In this document: piece by piece, positions 26,399 to 37,579 of the stretch
How positions within the stretch are numbered: the stretch's first letter is position 1
How the letters are laid out: each line of letters starts with the position of its first letter
Origin: Isoetes taiwanensis
Lineage: Eukaryota; Streptophyta; Lycopodiopsida; Isoetales; Isoetaceae
DNA: 64,000 bases
Direction: 5' to 3'
NCBI GenBank assembly: GCA_021234155.1
Contig: JAJEKV010000002.1
Span: 6,579,266 to 6,643,265, forward strand
Program-made: the position numbers and the translations under genes
Notes under the pieces: model-generated
What the model was told of the DNA's origin: nothing
The model's input: only the letters and a program-made list of their open reading frames with translations
Database searches by the model: none

Positions 26399-26692
26399 TT
26401 AAGAGCAAAGGGAGTCCAATTTGGCATTAAAGTATGCGTAGAAAGGTGCAGCAGATCCAAAAATGTAGGAGTCTTCGGTCTTGTCAGCAATGTCATCAAT
26501 GCAAGAGGACTCAAATTCACATAAGCGAGTAAGGAACCATATAGATCGCGGAAGTCTATCGTATATAATCTTGCCCTGTATCTTGAGAACCGATTCAACG
26601 ACATGTAATAGTGGTACATAGATAGAAAAGTCAAACATCGGAACATCACGGATCACTTCTCTGAAGGAAGGCGGGTAGACTTGATTTCTTGC
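26399..26692 (-). CDS. Unassigned open frame in the LINE 3' region
   Basis: A ~98-codon stretch reads NQVYPPSFREVIRDVPMFDF, LLHVVESVLKIQGKIIYDRL and CIDDIADKTEDSYIFGSAAP before a stop at 26399. Upstream (26974-26693) another frame has a hydrophobic run (GGLLICLYRIYVSLILTLYF). Composition looks protein-coding, but it does not match the LINE ORF2 end. It might be a piece of a host gene carried in the 3' region, or a separate old insertion. Family not recognised. Confidence 0.3.
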   Translation of the reverse strand, partial: ARNQVYPPSFREVIRDVPMFDFSIYVPLLHVVESVLKIQGKIIYDRLPRSIWFLTRLCEFESSCIDDIADKTEDSYIFGSAAPFYAYFNAKLDSLCS

Positions 26693-26937
26693 CTATAATG
26701 ATTCGGATCCATTCATCTTTGCTCCGGAAAAGCTCAAGTTCTTGATCGCATCCTTCTTAGTGTCACCCAACTCCCCAAGGCTTTCTTTACAAACTCTCAG
26801 ATATGCTAGCATCATCACAAAATACAGAGTTAGAATTAATGACACATAAATTCGATACAAACAAATCAAAAGCCCCCCTAAAAGCACCAATTGAGTCCCA
26901 CTTCTGTTATACTTGTCGACCAATTTCCTTTTGTGAG

Positions 26938-27264
26938 TCATTGCGGTAGATTCAATATCAATTTGGAAATGCATCTTAATCCAAAAAGATAGAAGTTCTT
27001 TTTACCATACACAACTCTATTTCTTGCTTTCCAAATATTCCATAAGGCAATGAACATAATAGTATTGGCAAAGGCACAATTGTTTTGAATATAGGATAAG
27101 AGATTGCCATTAACTTTCATAGGGAAGAGGAAGCCTAGCTTCTCATTGAACCAAGACCAGAAAGAATTAAGCTTAGGACAGAGAAATATGTGTTCAGTGC
27201 TCTCTTCCATACTGCAACCAAGCTGGCAATTTGGAGAAATGTCCTCATATCTCCTGGAGGTCAT
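26938..27264 (-). pseudogene. LINE ORF2 C-terminal zinc-finger (zf-RVT) region
   Basis: Contains CQLGCSMEESTEHIFLCP, the Cys-Cys-His-Cys pattern of the plant L1 C-terminal zinc finger, followed by ALWNIWKARNRVVYGKKNF, a typical ORF2 end. It follows the connector region on the same strand. Confidence 0.9.
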
Positions 27265-27297
27265 TTGCAGGGTAGAAATACTCTTGTTTGCCAGTAA

Positions 27298-28286
27298 TCA
27301 GATAAAGAAACTTACCTTAGGAAAACAATAAGAATGCCATACTTCATAAAACAGAGTCTTACCATCCTCTTCAGAAATAGACCATTTGGATGATGCTTTT
27401 GAGGGAGCAACAGATTCATTAATGATTGAGTAGACCTTGCTTACCTTATAATGACATTTGCCATCCAAGTTCCAGTTAGTTGCTTTAGGCACCACATTAT
27501 TAAGCCAAAGGTAAGGAAGAATGGATCTGATATGGTAATATATCTTTCTGTCACTTGAGGTACCTTGCAAAATTCTCCTAAAGGCTGTCCAAGAAATAAA
27601 TTTACCATCTAAGTATAGATCACTCAGGAACCTGAAACCATGATCAGTCCACTTTTTATAAATTCTTGGGTGCCTCAGGGCCATAACATTGTTTGCATGA
27701 TCACTAAGGATAGGATTCCAGAAAATAGATCATGAGAGGCAGCATATTCAAAGCAAGATTGAACTTTATTCCAAGCCATGATTATATTCCTCATGAGAGG
27801 GGAAGTATTAGGACCAGGGTGGAGATTATTGAAGCAGGAATCAGGCATAATATGACTTAAGGAAGGGTGACCATCCGGGTGAGAGTTTGCAAGCCAGAAT
27901 TTGACAAATTGAGAAGCAGGACTAGAATTAGATACAAAAGAATTCCACATATATTTCCCAGCCAGGGCACAGGCCTACAGATGAAGGTCCTTACAGCCTA
28001 GACCACCATTTTTCTTTGGCTTGGCAACATAATTCCAACCTACTAAGTGAGACCCCTTCCATATGAATCTTCTTACTAATTTCTCAATTTCCTGATATGT
28101 AGCTTTAGGAGCCACTAGGGCAGAAGAAAAGTAGATGTGAGAGCTAGCAAGGACTGAATTAGCAATAATAGTCCTACCTGCAAAAGATAGACCCCCTCTA
28201 AAATGATTCAACTTCTTCTTAATTCTATCAATGATAGGTTGCCAAAGACCTTTCAAGGAAGGATTAAGAGAGAGAGGCATTCCCAA
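27298..28286 (-). pseudogene. LINE ORF2 thumb/connector region, frameshifted
   Basis: Three successive frames (28286-27975, 27950-27675, 27684-27298) continue ORF2: GLWQPIIDRIKKKLNHFRGG, FIWKGSHLVGWNYVAKPKKN and GGLGCKDLHL are the conserved plant L1 post-RT motifs. At least two frame breaks separate them. Confidence 0.88.
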
Positions 28287-28349
28287 TAAAGTAGAAGCTT
28301 GATTACAGTTGAGAACCTTGATATCAGCAAAGTTTGACTGAATATTATC

Positions 28350-29123
28350 TCATATGATCACAGATTTTGCTAGATTTAGATTAACACCAGAGGCAGCTGA
28401 GAATTGCTTGATGATTTCCAGGAAAGTTTCAATATTAGAGAGATCAGCATCAAGGAAAGCAAAGGTATCATCAGCATATTGAGAAATGGTAAGACAATCT
28501 TCACTATTGGGCATTTGAAGACCCTTAATCTCCCCAAGATTTTTAAAATGTAGAACAGCCCTTGTTAGCATTTCAGCCACAATTAAGAAAAGGTATGGAG
28601 CAAGGGGGCAGCCCTGCCTCACACCACGAGAAAGAGGGAAGAAATGAGAGGGAGATCCATTAACAATGACAGCAGAGTTTGAATGAATGTTCAGACCATG
28701 AATTAAAAGCCTGAGTTTAGGATGAAAGCCAAACTTAGTGAGAGCAATGTCAAGGAAATCCCATCTAGCAGTGTCAAAAGCTCTCTTGAAGTCTAACTTT
28801 AGAAGCACACAATTTTGGTTGGAGACTTTATTCCAATGAAGACCCTCCATGGCAGTAATATAGTTATCCAAAATAAACCTCTTGGATAAGAAGGCAGATT
28901 GATAATGTGAAATATTTGTCTGGAGATATTCTTTGATTCTATTGGCAATGACTTTGGCACAAATTTTATAGGAAATATTGGTGAGAGATATAGGTCTCCA
29001 ATCCGAAAAAGCAGATGGATTGTCTATTTTAGGGATAAGAGCAATGAGGCCAGCAGAGATAGATGAGTGCAGGTGATTAGCTTCCCAAAAACCCCTTACC
29101 ATTGAGATAACATCAGCTTTCAA
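28350..29123 (-). pseudogene. LINE reverse transcriptase domain
   Basis: A 257-codon frame has the RT motifs in order: LIPKIDNPSAFSDWRPISL, LKLDFKRAFDTARWDFL (motif A), RGVRQGCPLAPYLFLI (motif B) and QYADDTFAF (motif C, catalytic Asp pair intact). These are diagnostic of plant L1-type ORF2. The frame is cut at its 5' side by a TAG near 29131 and the CACTA insertion at 29147, and at its 3' side near 28350. Confidence 0.93.
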
Positions 29124-29149
29124 AAGATCCTAGAAATGAATGTAGAATT

Positions 29150-29171
29150 CACATGGCCCCCAAAAATGAAC
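29150..29171. repeat. Left terminal inverted repeat of the CACTA-like element
   Basis: 22 bp starting CACATGGCCCCC, matched inverted at 39673-39694 with one mismatch, directly after the ATT target duplication. Confidence 0.9.
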
Positions 29172-29199
29172 TTGTATAAAAAATTAGCATGAAAACCAG

Positions 29200-29620
29200 T
29201 ATGCATGTGGTTTTTTTATACAACAATTCACAACATAAAAAAAAACCACGTGTCCTTGCTAGTTTTGCAAAACCAGTAATGGTCCATATCATGTTTTTTG
29301 TACTAATTCCAAATTTTATGCTAGTATTTAGAAATCATCATTAGTTTGTAAGATTGTTTTTAATTGTACATTGATTTAGCAAAATCATTGCTAGTTCATA
29401 TCATGTTTAATTATATCAATTCTATAATCACATAGTAGTTTTTTAATATTATCAATAGTTTAGAAGATGTGTTTTAAGCATATACTGATTATGGAAAACC
29501 ATTGCTAGTCTGTACTATATTTAATTATATGAATTTAGTTTTTACGGTGGTTTATGGGAATCATCATTAATTTATAGAATGATTTTTCTATATACATTTT
29601 TAATATCATAATTTTGGATA
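29200..29620. repeat. Left subterminal repeats
   Basis: About three diverged copies of a ~115-bp AT-rich unit, each with the words ATTGCTAGT (or AGTAATGGTC), CATATCATGTTTAATTATAT and ATCATCATTAGTTT. Such clustered subterminal repeats are transposase-binding regions in CACTA elements. Function here is inferred. Confidence 0.6.
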
Positions 29621-30339
29621 AGTGGGACTCATTCCATTCCCACTTTTTTTCGGAACCCTGTTATTTTACACAAAAAGGAGCACCCCGACCCGAAAACTGT
29701 CCTTAATTTGAATTTTTTGTCATTCTTGTGCATCCAAGCTTTCTCCCAGTTTTCTTGGATAGCGAGTCGAGTCCCTGTTTTGAGGCTTATTTGTCATTCA
29801 AAATAAGAGTTTTTCGCGTGAGGGTGAATTCCTTCTCCAAGACATTTTGGCTATATTTTTTTAGGTGGTAGACAAGAGATCACAAATCTCAACAAAAATT
29901 AAGCAAATTGTTTACTTAATCACCAAAAAATACTAGTTTTGAGATACCTTATATTTATAAATGGGCTTATTACAATATATATTACAGTGGGTGAAGCGAC
30001 CATAGTGGCCGTATTATCACAATGATTACACCCTCTTCAAACATGAACCACCTAGTGCAAGCGGGTGGAGCTCTGTCAAGTCACGGGAGCAACTTACGGG
30101 ACGATAGAAATTTATATGAAGTTCCTTCATAGGCCACGTGCTTGTATGTCAAACTGATGTCACCACCCTCTTCTCGGCATCTTTCTTCAATGAACCGGTC
30201 TTTTCATTGCTCCCAAGCATGTACTATGTCGGTGAGATAGGACTGCAAAGACAAAATCAAGTTAGTCAAGTGATGCTACTGGGCAAAAAAATAAAAAATA
30301 AAACATAGTTCTTAGGGCCATTTTAGGAAAATACAGGCC
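29621..30339. other. Element interior, no gene seen
   Basis: Mixed-composition sequence between subterminal repeats and the hairpin array. No open frame of note and no recognised motif. Confidence 0.5.
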
Positions 30340-30750
30340 TGAGAGCCTTTCTCGACTTCAGCGAAGTCGAGAAAGGCGGCTCAAAGCAAAAACGCGATTT
30401 TAGGGGTCGAAGGCCTTTTCGACTTCATGAGTCGAAAAGGCGATTCAAAGTTTAAAAACGCAGTTTTAGGGGAGTCGAAAAAGGCCTTTCGACTCATGAG
30501 TCGAAAGGCGGCTCGCCGGTTTTTAAGGGGTGAAAGGCCTTTCGACTTCGAGCGAAGTCGAAAAGCGGTTCTCAAAGGTTAAAAAGGGGTGAAGGCCTTT
30601 CTCGACTCAAGAAGTTGAAAAACAAAGTCAAAAAGTTGTTTTAGGGGTCGGAAGGCCTTTCGACTCCACGAGTTGAGAAAGGCGGCTTAAAAAAAAACGG
30701 TTTTTAGGGGTCAGAAGGCCTTTCTCGACTCGCGAGTCGAGAAAGGCAGC
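30340..30750. repeat. Hairpin minisatellite, ~7 units of ~60 bp
   Basis: Each unit holds a palindrome of the type GCCTTTCTCGACT-N-AGTCGAGAAAGGC, followed by a linker such as GGCTCAAAG...TTTTAGGGG. Arms vary slightly (CTTTCGACTCATGAGTCGAAAG in one unit), but pairing is mostly kept: changes in one arm are often matched in the other. Seven units are visible. It lies inside the CACTA-like element. Confidence 0.8.
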
Positions 30751-30859
30751 TCAGAGTAGACAAAGGCAATTTCAGGGGCCAGAGATTATTTTTGCGGAGC
30801 ATCATTTTATCTATCTATCCATCTAATTTTCCACCATAGTTTATTATTCTATCACACAT

Positions 30860-31060
30860 TAGTACTTTATACTAACACAATTAGCACACAATTAGTACTT
30901 TATACTACCACAATTAGTATTAGCACACATTAGCATTTTTATACATTAGTACACATTAGTATTAGCACACATTAGTTTTAGCACACATTAGTATTAGCAC
31001 ACATTAGTATTAGCACACATTTAATGTGTGCTAATTAGCACACATTTAATGTGTTAAATT
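30860..31060. repeat. ATTAGTATTAGCACACA tandem repeat
   Basis: The word TTAGCACACATTAGTA recurs about ten times at 15-17 base spacing, ending in an inverted TTAATGTGTGCTAATTAGCACACATTAA-type palindrome near 31020. Simple satellite within the transposon. Confidence 0.8.
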
Positions 31061-31339
31061 TTTCCCTTAGAATAAGAATATATGCCTAGAAAACATGCAC
31101 CATGGCAACATAATGTTTAACGTGTGAAATATTATTTTATTACCCCCCATATACGTTTCCCTATACGGGAGAGGAGGGGCCTCCAAAAGAGGAGAGCACC
31201 TCTAAAAATGTCAAGGAAATGGAAAGGGAGGGGGCAAAAAAGGAATGCGAAAATGTGACCACCACATTAAAGTGGGGCCACCCCAAAAATTTGAAATTTT
31301 TTAACGTATTATTTTACCCTTTTTTTTCTAATACCCCGC

Positions 31340-32720
31340 CTTTTTTTCCCGCCCATGGTTGAATTTTAAAATTTGGTACATACCTTTGAGACGAAGATCC
31401 TTTGTACCAGTAGAACTCTTTGTTTCCGGAAGAAGCTCCATAGCCATAGCTTCCACCTGGGAGTTGGACCCATAACCAAAAGCTTCACTGTTGCAAATAA
31501 GCCACACCGCAGATTCGTGCTTTGGATTTCGCAGCCGAGAGCCCAAGCACCCTGTTGCATAATCAATCTGCTGTCTCTGCTTTATTATCCCAGATTTCTT
31601 TTCCTTTTATACCTCCTTCCTTTTATACCTCCTGTTCTTTTCCTCTGACGCTGCTTTTTTATACCTCTCAAACCCGATCGATTAAACCGGTGCTTCATTC
31701 ACGACTATGGAGAGTCCGCATCTAATCGAAGGGTTCCTTGAAAATCGATTTGGAAGGAAAGAATCAAGCAGATTGAGCAAAAGAAGGAACCGCTTTCCGG
31801 CTATTCAAAGAAGCTGGAACGAAGGAAATGAACACGCCAACGCAGATCCATCTACATATTCTCGTGTAAGATCCGGATTGCCGCCATAGCCCATCTGTTA
31901 TAACGGACCGCCGCCATAGCCAACAGTGATGCCGCCATGGCCGACCGAGCTCAAGGTAAGATCTCGCTTAAGTTTTTCTGCTCGATGTTGCTTTGATTTT
32001 TTGCTCCGATTTCTGCCGCCTCGACCGCTTAGAACTCTATGCTTTTTGTCCGTCCCACACTTCAAATCCCCGTTCTTCAAAGATTTTGGGGAAATGCGGG
32101 GCTCATTCTGGGGCTTTTATGATTGGATACGGTCCCCGCTACGGAGTCTGGAGCGGAGGACATAGCCATGGTATTGCAAAGACATGCCATGAGTAGAAAA
32201 GCGGAGAAAATGCTGCTTCTAAAGCCTTCTCTTATTTCTAAAGCGGCGAGAAAATCAAATTTGCCTGTTTTTTACCTTGGTCGCCATATTTGGATCCCCC
32301 GCCAATGCCTCCTATCAAATGCTTGTGGTAGCACCACATACGATTCCACTTGCTTGCAAGATCTATTCTTTGTAGAATTTCTCTGGTCCGACAATTTCTC
32401 GGTCTTGATTTGCTTTCTTTGGTTCAATATTATTGCAAAGAGTGCACTACAAGTAAATCGGCATCGAATCACACTAGAAGCCCGAAGCCGCCCGAATCGA
32501 GGTTGAGGGGTTTGCAAGCTCTTTTGCTTTCCCAACCAAGCGTTACCTCTCAATCCCACATATAGAAGAATGAGGAACGCAAAAAGCGGCTTTGTTTGTA
32601 CAAGCCTTTTTATAAATGCCACTAGCTTTCTTCCGTATGGCACCACAGAATCCTACTCAAGTCGGTATGGTAATTTAATTGGCCCTTTGAACCCGGCCCA
32701 TTCTCAGCCTCATGGCGAGA
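31340..32720 (+). other. Element interior with exon-like fragment
   Basis: Higher GC than its surroundings. A Kozak-like ATG at 31938 opens ATGGCCGACCGAGCTCAAG followed by a GTAAGA donor, which looks like the first coding exon of a captured host gene (MADRAQ...). Other short frames nearby could be untranslated or decayed exon material. No protein family is recognised. Confidence 0.35.
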
Positions 32721-32849
32721 ATTATATTAAAAAATTAGATTGTAATTATATTTGATTAAAAAATTTCATTGTAATTATTAATACTTATATATTTATTTAA
32801 TAATTATTATTATTATTATTATTTTATTTTATTTTTATTTTTATTTTTA

Positions 32850-33180
32850 TTTTGGAGGAGGTGGGGAAGACCCTTGCCCCCCTTTGCCCCCCTCCCTCCT
32901 CCTTTGCCCCTTTTGCTCTTCTCTACCCTCCCCTCCTCGTTTGCCTCTTTGCTCTCTCTCCCCCCCCTTCCCCCCCCCCCCCCTTTCCCTCCTCCTTCCA
33001 GCATTATCCCCCCCCCGTCCTCCTTTGCCCTTTTTCTCTCCTCTCAACTCCTCTTCTTCCAACTTAGCGCCTTCCCTCTTCTTCAAACTTAGCCCCTTCC
33101 CTCTTCAACCCCTGTGGCCCCTCCCTCCTTCTCCTCCTACCCTTCTCCTTATCAAGGTGTGCCCCATCTCCCTCCCCCTG
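32850..33180. repeat. Polypyrimidine tract with long C runs
   Basis: Dense CCTCC/CCCTCC/CTTCC sequence with runs of C up to about 15 near 32975 on the plus strand. It generates proline- or glycine-rich chance frames on both strands, which are not genes. Confidence 0.85.
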
Positions 33181-33648
33181 AGATTCGAGAAAAATTCCCA
33201 AAATTCCCAAAATTCGAGATTTGTCCCACTTTAATTAAATACGACTTGGATGCTTTTATGTGGTAATTGTTGCAAATTTTGGACAATATCGAGTTTTTCT
33301 TATTGGTTCGAGAACCATGCTAAGTTTTGCATTTCTAAAGTTTTTTGATGTGGTTAGTCACTATGCTTGTTAATAGTTTATTATTCTGCTAATCATATTA
33401 TCAGTCTTGTAGTCTTCCAAATGCAAACGTTTTGGGCCTCCATAAAAATGCAAAGCTTCTAACTGTAGAGAAAGTGTATATAATGCTTCATAAAATCAAA
33501 ATACCTTATCAATAAATTTTGCGAAAAAGAAAAGAATGATGTGTCACGATTGGACACACATAAGTTTACAAGAGATTGAGCTGAAAGAAAACATAATAGG
33601 TCTTTTATAATTACAAAGCAAAAAGAGATGAACAAAGCTCAAGTACCC

Positions 33649-34433
33649 TCAAGTAGAATGTTTTTCAACCAAGAAGAAGCAAATATTTTTTCCTGTACCT
33701 TCCTTCATAACGTTTAAGACCCTTAAAAGACAATCCCAAGATTGCCATCTGTTTTCCACATATGAAATTCCCAAACATTGTCGCCCCTTCTTAATTTTTG
33801 GTTCTAACCATGTCAACTTTATCTTTTTATCCTTCTCGTTAACTGCATTAATCCAAGCATACCAATAACCATCATGTGATGCTAAATGTGGGGCACTACC
33901 CCGTTTTATAGCTTGAATTGCCACAACATCATCTACGAGAGGCCAGATTGGGACATTACCACATGCATTTGGAGAAGCCTATCCGGCAATTTCGTTGTAA
34001 TAGTCTCAAATGCAATCAATCTTTTATCTTTCGCTGCTCGCATTGGTAGAAGACACATTTCTCGAAGAATATGTTGGACTGGCAAAATAGATTCATGATT
34101 GAATGGCTCCATGCTAGTAGCTAAGATAGGCATCCCACTTGGTTCATCAACCTGAACTTTATTGTGTTGGATATGATATCTGTAGTAATCTGCTGCAAAA
34201 TATACACTCGTTTCATCACCCTGTTTGTAAGAAAAAATGTATCTCATCTTACCATACCATTGACCATCCTCAATATCTTTATTTTCCACCACAAGTCCTG
34301 GTCCTTGCCATGCCCTTCTGTCGAGAAAGGGGGGAATTTGGGGATTGGCACATTCGTGTGGTGAATGTGCAGTTTTTCTTTTCGAGGATGTTTCCTCGGA
34401 CACGAGCCACCATTTTGATGACCGGATTAACAA
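33649..34433 (-). pseudogene. Transposon-encoded protein remnant (transposase-like)
   Basis: Two frames, 34433-33933 and 33924-33649, appear to continue each other. The first has DGQWYGKMRYIFSYKQGD, YFAADYYRYH and VDEPSGMPIL, which resemble a C-terminal region found next to DDE transposases of CACTA-like and related elements. The second has DGYWYAWINAVNEKDKKIKL and ENRWQSWDCLLRVL. The N-terminal part of the first frame runs into the 319-bp array and is unlikely to be original. No intact DDE catalytic core was seen, so the element is probably non-autonomous now. Confidence 0.45.
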
Positions 34434-35481
34434 ATGGAGCTGTTTTGCTGCCCCGATACTTAAACCCTATTGAATTCGTAGGGTTTGGGATTCGACAGCC
34501 TTCCCTACCACCGAAGTGCTCGAGAACTTGCGTGCAGGGTTCCCTCGAGGGCTTGAAGAGAAACCCCAAGGGGGAGGAAGAAAACACCCTCCCCAGGTAC
34601 TATATCCAAACTTGTCCTGCTCCTTGCCGTGCCCTTGCGTCGAGAAAGGGGGGAATTTGGGGATTGGCACATTAGTGTGGTGGATGTCCAGTTTTTCTTT
34701 TCGAGGATGTTTCCTCGGACACGAGCTACCATTTTGATGGTCGGACTAACAAATGGAGCTGTTTTGGTGCCCCGATACTTAAACCCTATTGAATTCGTAG
34801 GGTTTGGGATTCGGCAGCCTTCCCTACCACCGAAGTGCTCGAGAACTTGCGTGCAGGGTTCCCTCGAGGGCTTGAAGAGAAACCCCAAGGGGGAGGAAGA
34901 AAACACCCTCCCCAGGTACTATATCCAAACTTGTCCTGCTCCTTGCCGTGCCCTTGCGTCGAGAAAGGGGGGAATTTGGGGATTGGCACATTCGTGTGGT
35001 GGATGTCCAGTTTTTCGAGTTAGCATAATTTTCGATTCGAAGTTAGCAATCATACCATAATAAGGGGCAACTTGTTCACAAAGACAGCATTCTCAAGCTT
35101 TGTATAAGACATCTATGCATATTTCAAACAACCTACGATTCTATATAGTGTTTATGGATTGTAGAGTTCACTTCATTAATATTGTTAACTTGTCCTGGTC
35201 CTTGCCGTGCCCTTGCATTGAGAAAGGGGGTAATTTGGGGATTGGCACATTCGTGTGGTCAATGTCCAGTTTTTCTTTTCGAGGATGTTTCCTCGGACAC
35301 GAGCCACCATTTTGACGACCGGATTAACAAATGGAGTTGTTTTGGTGCCCCGATACTTAAACCCTATTGAATTCGTAGGGTTTGAGATTCGACAGCCTTC
35401 CCTACCACCGAAGTGCTCGAGAACTTGCGTGCAGGGTTCCCTCGAGGGCTTGAAGAGAAACCCCAAGGGGGAGGAAGAAAA
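34295..35481. repeat. 319-bp tandem repeats, about 3.2 copies
   Basis: Units begin at 34295, 34614 and 34933 with GTCCTG(G/C)TCCTTGCC and run 319 bp. The third is cut at about 35014; a fourth nearly complete unit (290 bp) lies at 35192-35481 after a 177-bp spacer. Copies are very similar, so the array is recent. Frames of about 100 codons on both strands repeat with the unit and need not be genes. Confidence 0.9.
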
Positions 35482-35735
35482 CTTGGTTTGTAGTTGGAAT
35501 AGCTGTTGGAATTGTTGCATTGAGAGATCAAATTAAGCAGCAGCAGACATTTACAAACAGTGCAGGTGGAAATAGTGCAGGTGCAAATAGTGTAGGTGCA
35601 GGCAGTTTCTCTGTTTCTAATTCTAAGGCTGGACCATCCGTTGATGTTTCTGGAACATCTATTTCTCGGGGGGACGGAGAAATAATCATAGTAGTCAGAG
35701 CGGTTTTCTTCAACAAATTCAAAAAGAGGTAAGTT
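35482..35735 (+). other. Coding-like fragment with Gly/Ala/Asn/Ser repeats
   Basis: A plus-strand frame reads FVVGIAVGIVALRDQIKQQQ then NSAGGNSAGANSVGAGSF and ends near a splice-donor-like AGAGGTAAGT at 35727. A hydrophobic start followed by a low-complexity linker suggests a fragment of a host membrane protein carried by the transposon. Family not recognised. Confidence 0.35.
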
Positions 35736-36700
35736 GTAATAATGGTGATTAAGAATCAAAGATAAAGCCTTAAATTTAGTAAAGGTATAGCATTTCAAAA
35801 GTAGGCTAAATATATATGTTTCAAATAAATTGTGAAGCCTTGAGATGTGGCCACTAGTAAAGTCAAGTGGGGAGGACTTGGATCATTGATATGTAGAGCA
35901 ACAACAACGGATCACAGCAGTTACGCAACTTTACATTTAGGTCAAGTTCTGCCCCGTTGTGATGGCTCATAAAAAGCCGGATATCGCACCTTGCATGGTT
36001 GAACCTTGCAATTGTGGCTCAAGGGCTTTCTGAGAAAAACCTTAAAGTTCATTTCTCATGGTTAAAAACCTTGGGTAAGTGACCACCCAAATTTCCCTTG
36101 AGCCAAATTGTTTCCCACGGTCGAAACCATTGCATTTTTTAAAGCCCATACTTATTGGCTTATTTTAACCTCTCCGGACCATGGTCGAAGACGTCTAAAT
36201 ACCTTAAATACAAGGGAATACGGCGAAAGTACAAAGAAAAATAGTCTTGATTACATGCCTTGAATAACACTAACTTTTACTCATAGCATCTAAGGTTCCG
36301 AGAAACTTGTGCAACACTGAGTCATCGACTCTTCATATTTATTGATTTAATTTAATCTGATGTTTGAGCTCATCAAGTACCTAGTGGACTACCGGACCTT
36401 CTGATTTATTTTGAGCAATGTATCTCTACGATTACTTTGTTAAAATGTCACAATTACTGTATGTATGAAAATAATTACTGTATGAAAATGCAAACCCTAA
36501 ATCCGTTGGTTAGGGTTCCGCTCCGCCCAGGCGCACTAAGCCAGCGGTTAACCTATTCGATGCTATACAACTATGGAATCCTTGTCGTGGATGATCTGCA
36601 CCAAATTTTGTGCTTTTAACGGCCGGATCCATGGTAAGAATCGTTCAAATCTTTCCTTGTAGTTCCATCTAGATGGTATTATAACCTAGGCAGTTTTCAG
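35736..36700. other. Element interior, no gene seen
   Basis: AT-rich sequence without a convincing frame. Short words such as GGTTGAACCTTGCAATTGTGG occur, but no repeat or terminus structure was recognised. Confidence 0.45.
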
Positions 36701-36739
36701 AATTACTGGGCTATGCAGTTGCGAGTGTTTTTAAGCAAG

Positions 36740-37427
36740 CCGAAACAGGCACTTCGACAACACTGGTTACCAATAGGAATAGGAGGTTAAGTTCAAACAG
36801 TTCCACCAGCTTTTATTGTCTAAGTGAAACTGACAACTCATGTTACATGAAAAGTGTCCTATCAGTAGCCACTAGGTACGTAATTGCAATTCTCATTTAA
36901 AATATAAAATATTCATTAGCTGCTTTCATGTATTTTATGTAGTTTCACTAACGGCAGGTTTCTAATTTTGTCTCTTCTCGATAATCCATCTGAAGGACCA
37001 GTATTTGGAACACTCACAAGGTATGTGCGGTAAACATGGAAACATTTGTATTTGTGTGAATGTTTGCAGAAGCTAGGTAGGAGTAGAAAATGATTAGATG
37101 CTTCTTCATATAACGAGTTTGCTGATATAATTGCAGAGTTCTAGATACTGTAGCAGCTTACACACATTGAGCATATACCCAAAATGAGTCTCTGTAGCTA
37201 TTTAATGTAAGTATCATTCAAGGATGCTTAACAAGCATATGCACTGGCCAGCTTCATATGTTTATATATTTAATCTTGGTCTTTTGCAGGTCCTTGAGGA
37301 GATATTGGTTCATATGCTTGGATCTTGTACAGAAACAATAAAGCGTTCTCCATTCTCAAAGCCTCTACCAGCGAATCTTCTGCCCCACATTGAACAGCTA
37401 TGGGATGGAATCTTAACCTCTCTCTAG
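36740..37427 (+). pseudogene. Multi-exon host gene fragment carried in the CACTA-like element
   Basis: Four exon-like pieces with proper splice words: SSNSSTSFYCLSETDNSCYM...SVATR ending at CTAG|GTACGT (~36875); FTNGRFLILSLLDNPSEGPV ending ACAAG|GTATGT (~37020); VLDTVAAYTH after TTGCAG| (~37136); and VLEEILVHMLGSCTETIKRS...WDGILTSL with a stop after TTTGCAG| (37290-37427). Frames join across the first junctions; the third piece has a TGA. CACTA elements often carry such fragments with introns. The parent gene is not recognised. Confidence 0.5.
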
Positions 37428-37579
37428 AGGGCGACTCCGCCAATCAAGTTTGATTCTTCCCGCTTGGAGACTCAAGCCATATTTGTTTAGCTCTAGCTTT
37501 CTGACATTTTAATACTTACATTCTGCGTACCTTTTCCTTCTAGGAAGCAATGTATGGCGATTGTCATATCTTAAGTACC

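Larger units (their letters stand above)
25827..29146 (-). mobile_element. L1-type LINE, 3' part (RT to 3' end)
   Basis: The 3' half of a non-LTR element whose 5' half lies at 39698-43872. The halves are separated by the CACTA-like element. Joining them across the insertion and one ATT restores the linker frame (PDGIASEFYIHF, then a TAG, then DLLKADV). The segment carries the RT domain, thumb region and C-terminal zinc finger. The exact 3' end is uncertain; it meets copy C at a TA run near 25826. Several stops and shifts show it is inactive. Confidence 0.85.

Noticed and set aside
30340-31060. CRISPR array
   Set aside because: Units are palindromic or simple tandem repeats without unique spacers, in a plant transposon.
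32819-33234. Proline-rich and glycine-rich frames
   Set aside because: They are products of the polypyrimidine tract, open in several frames at once.
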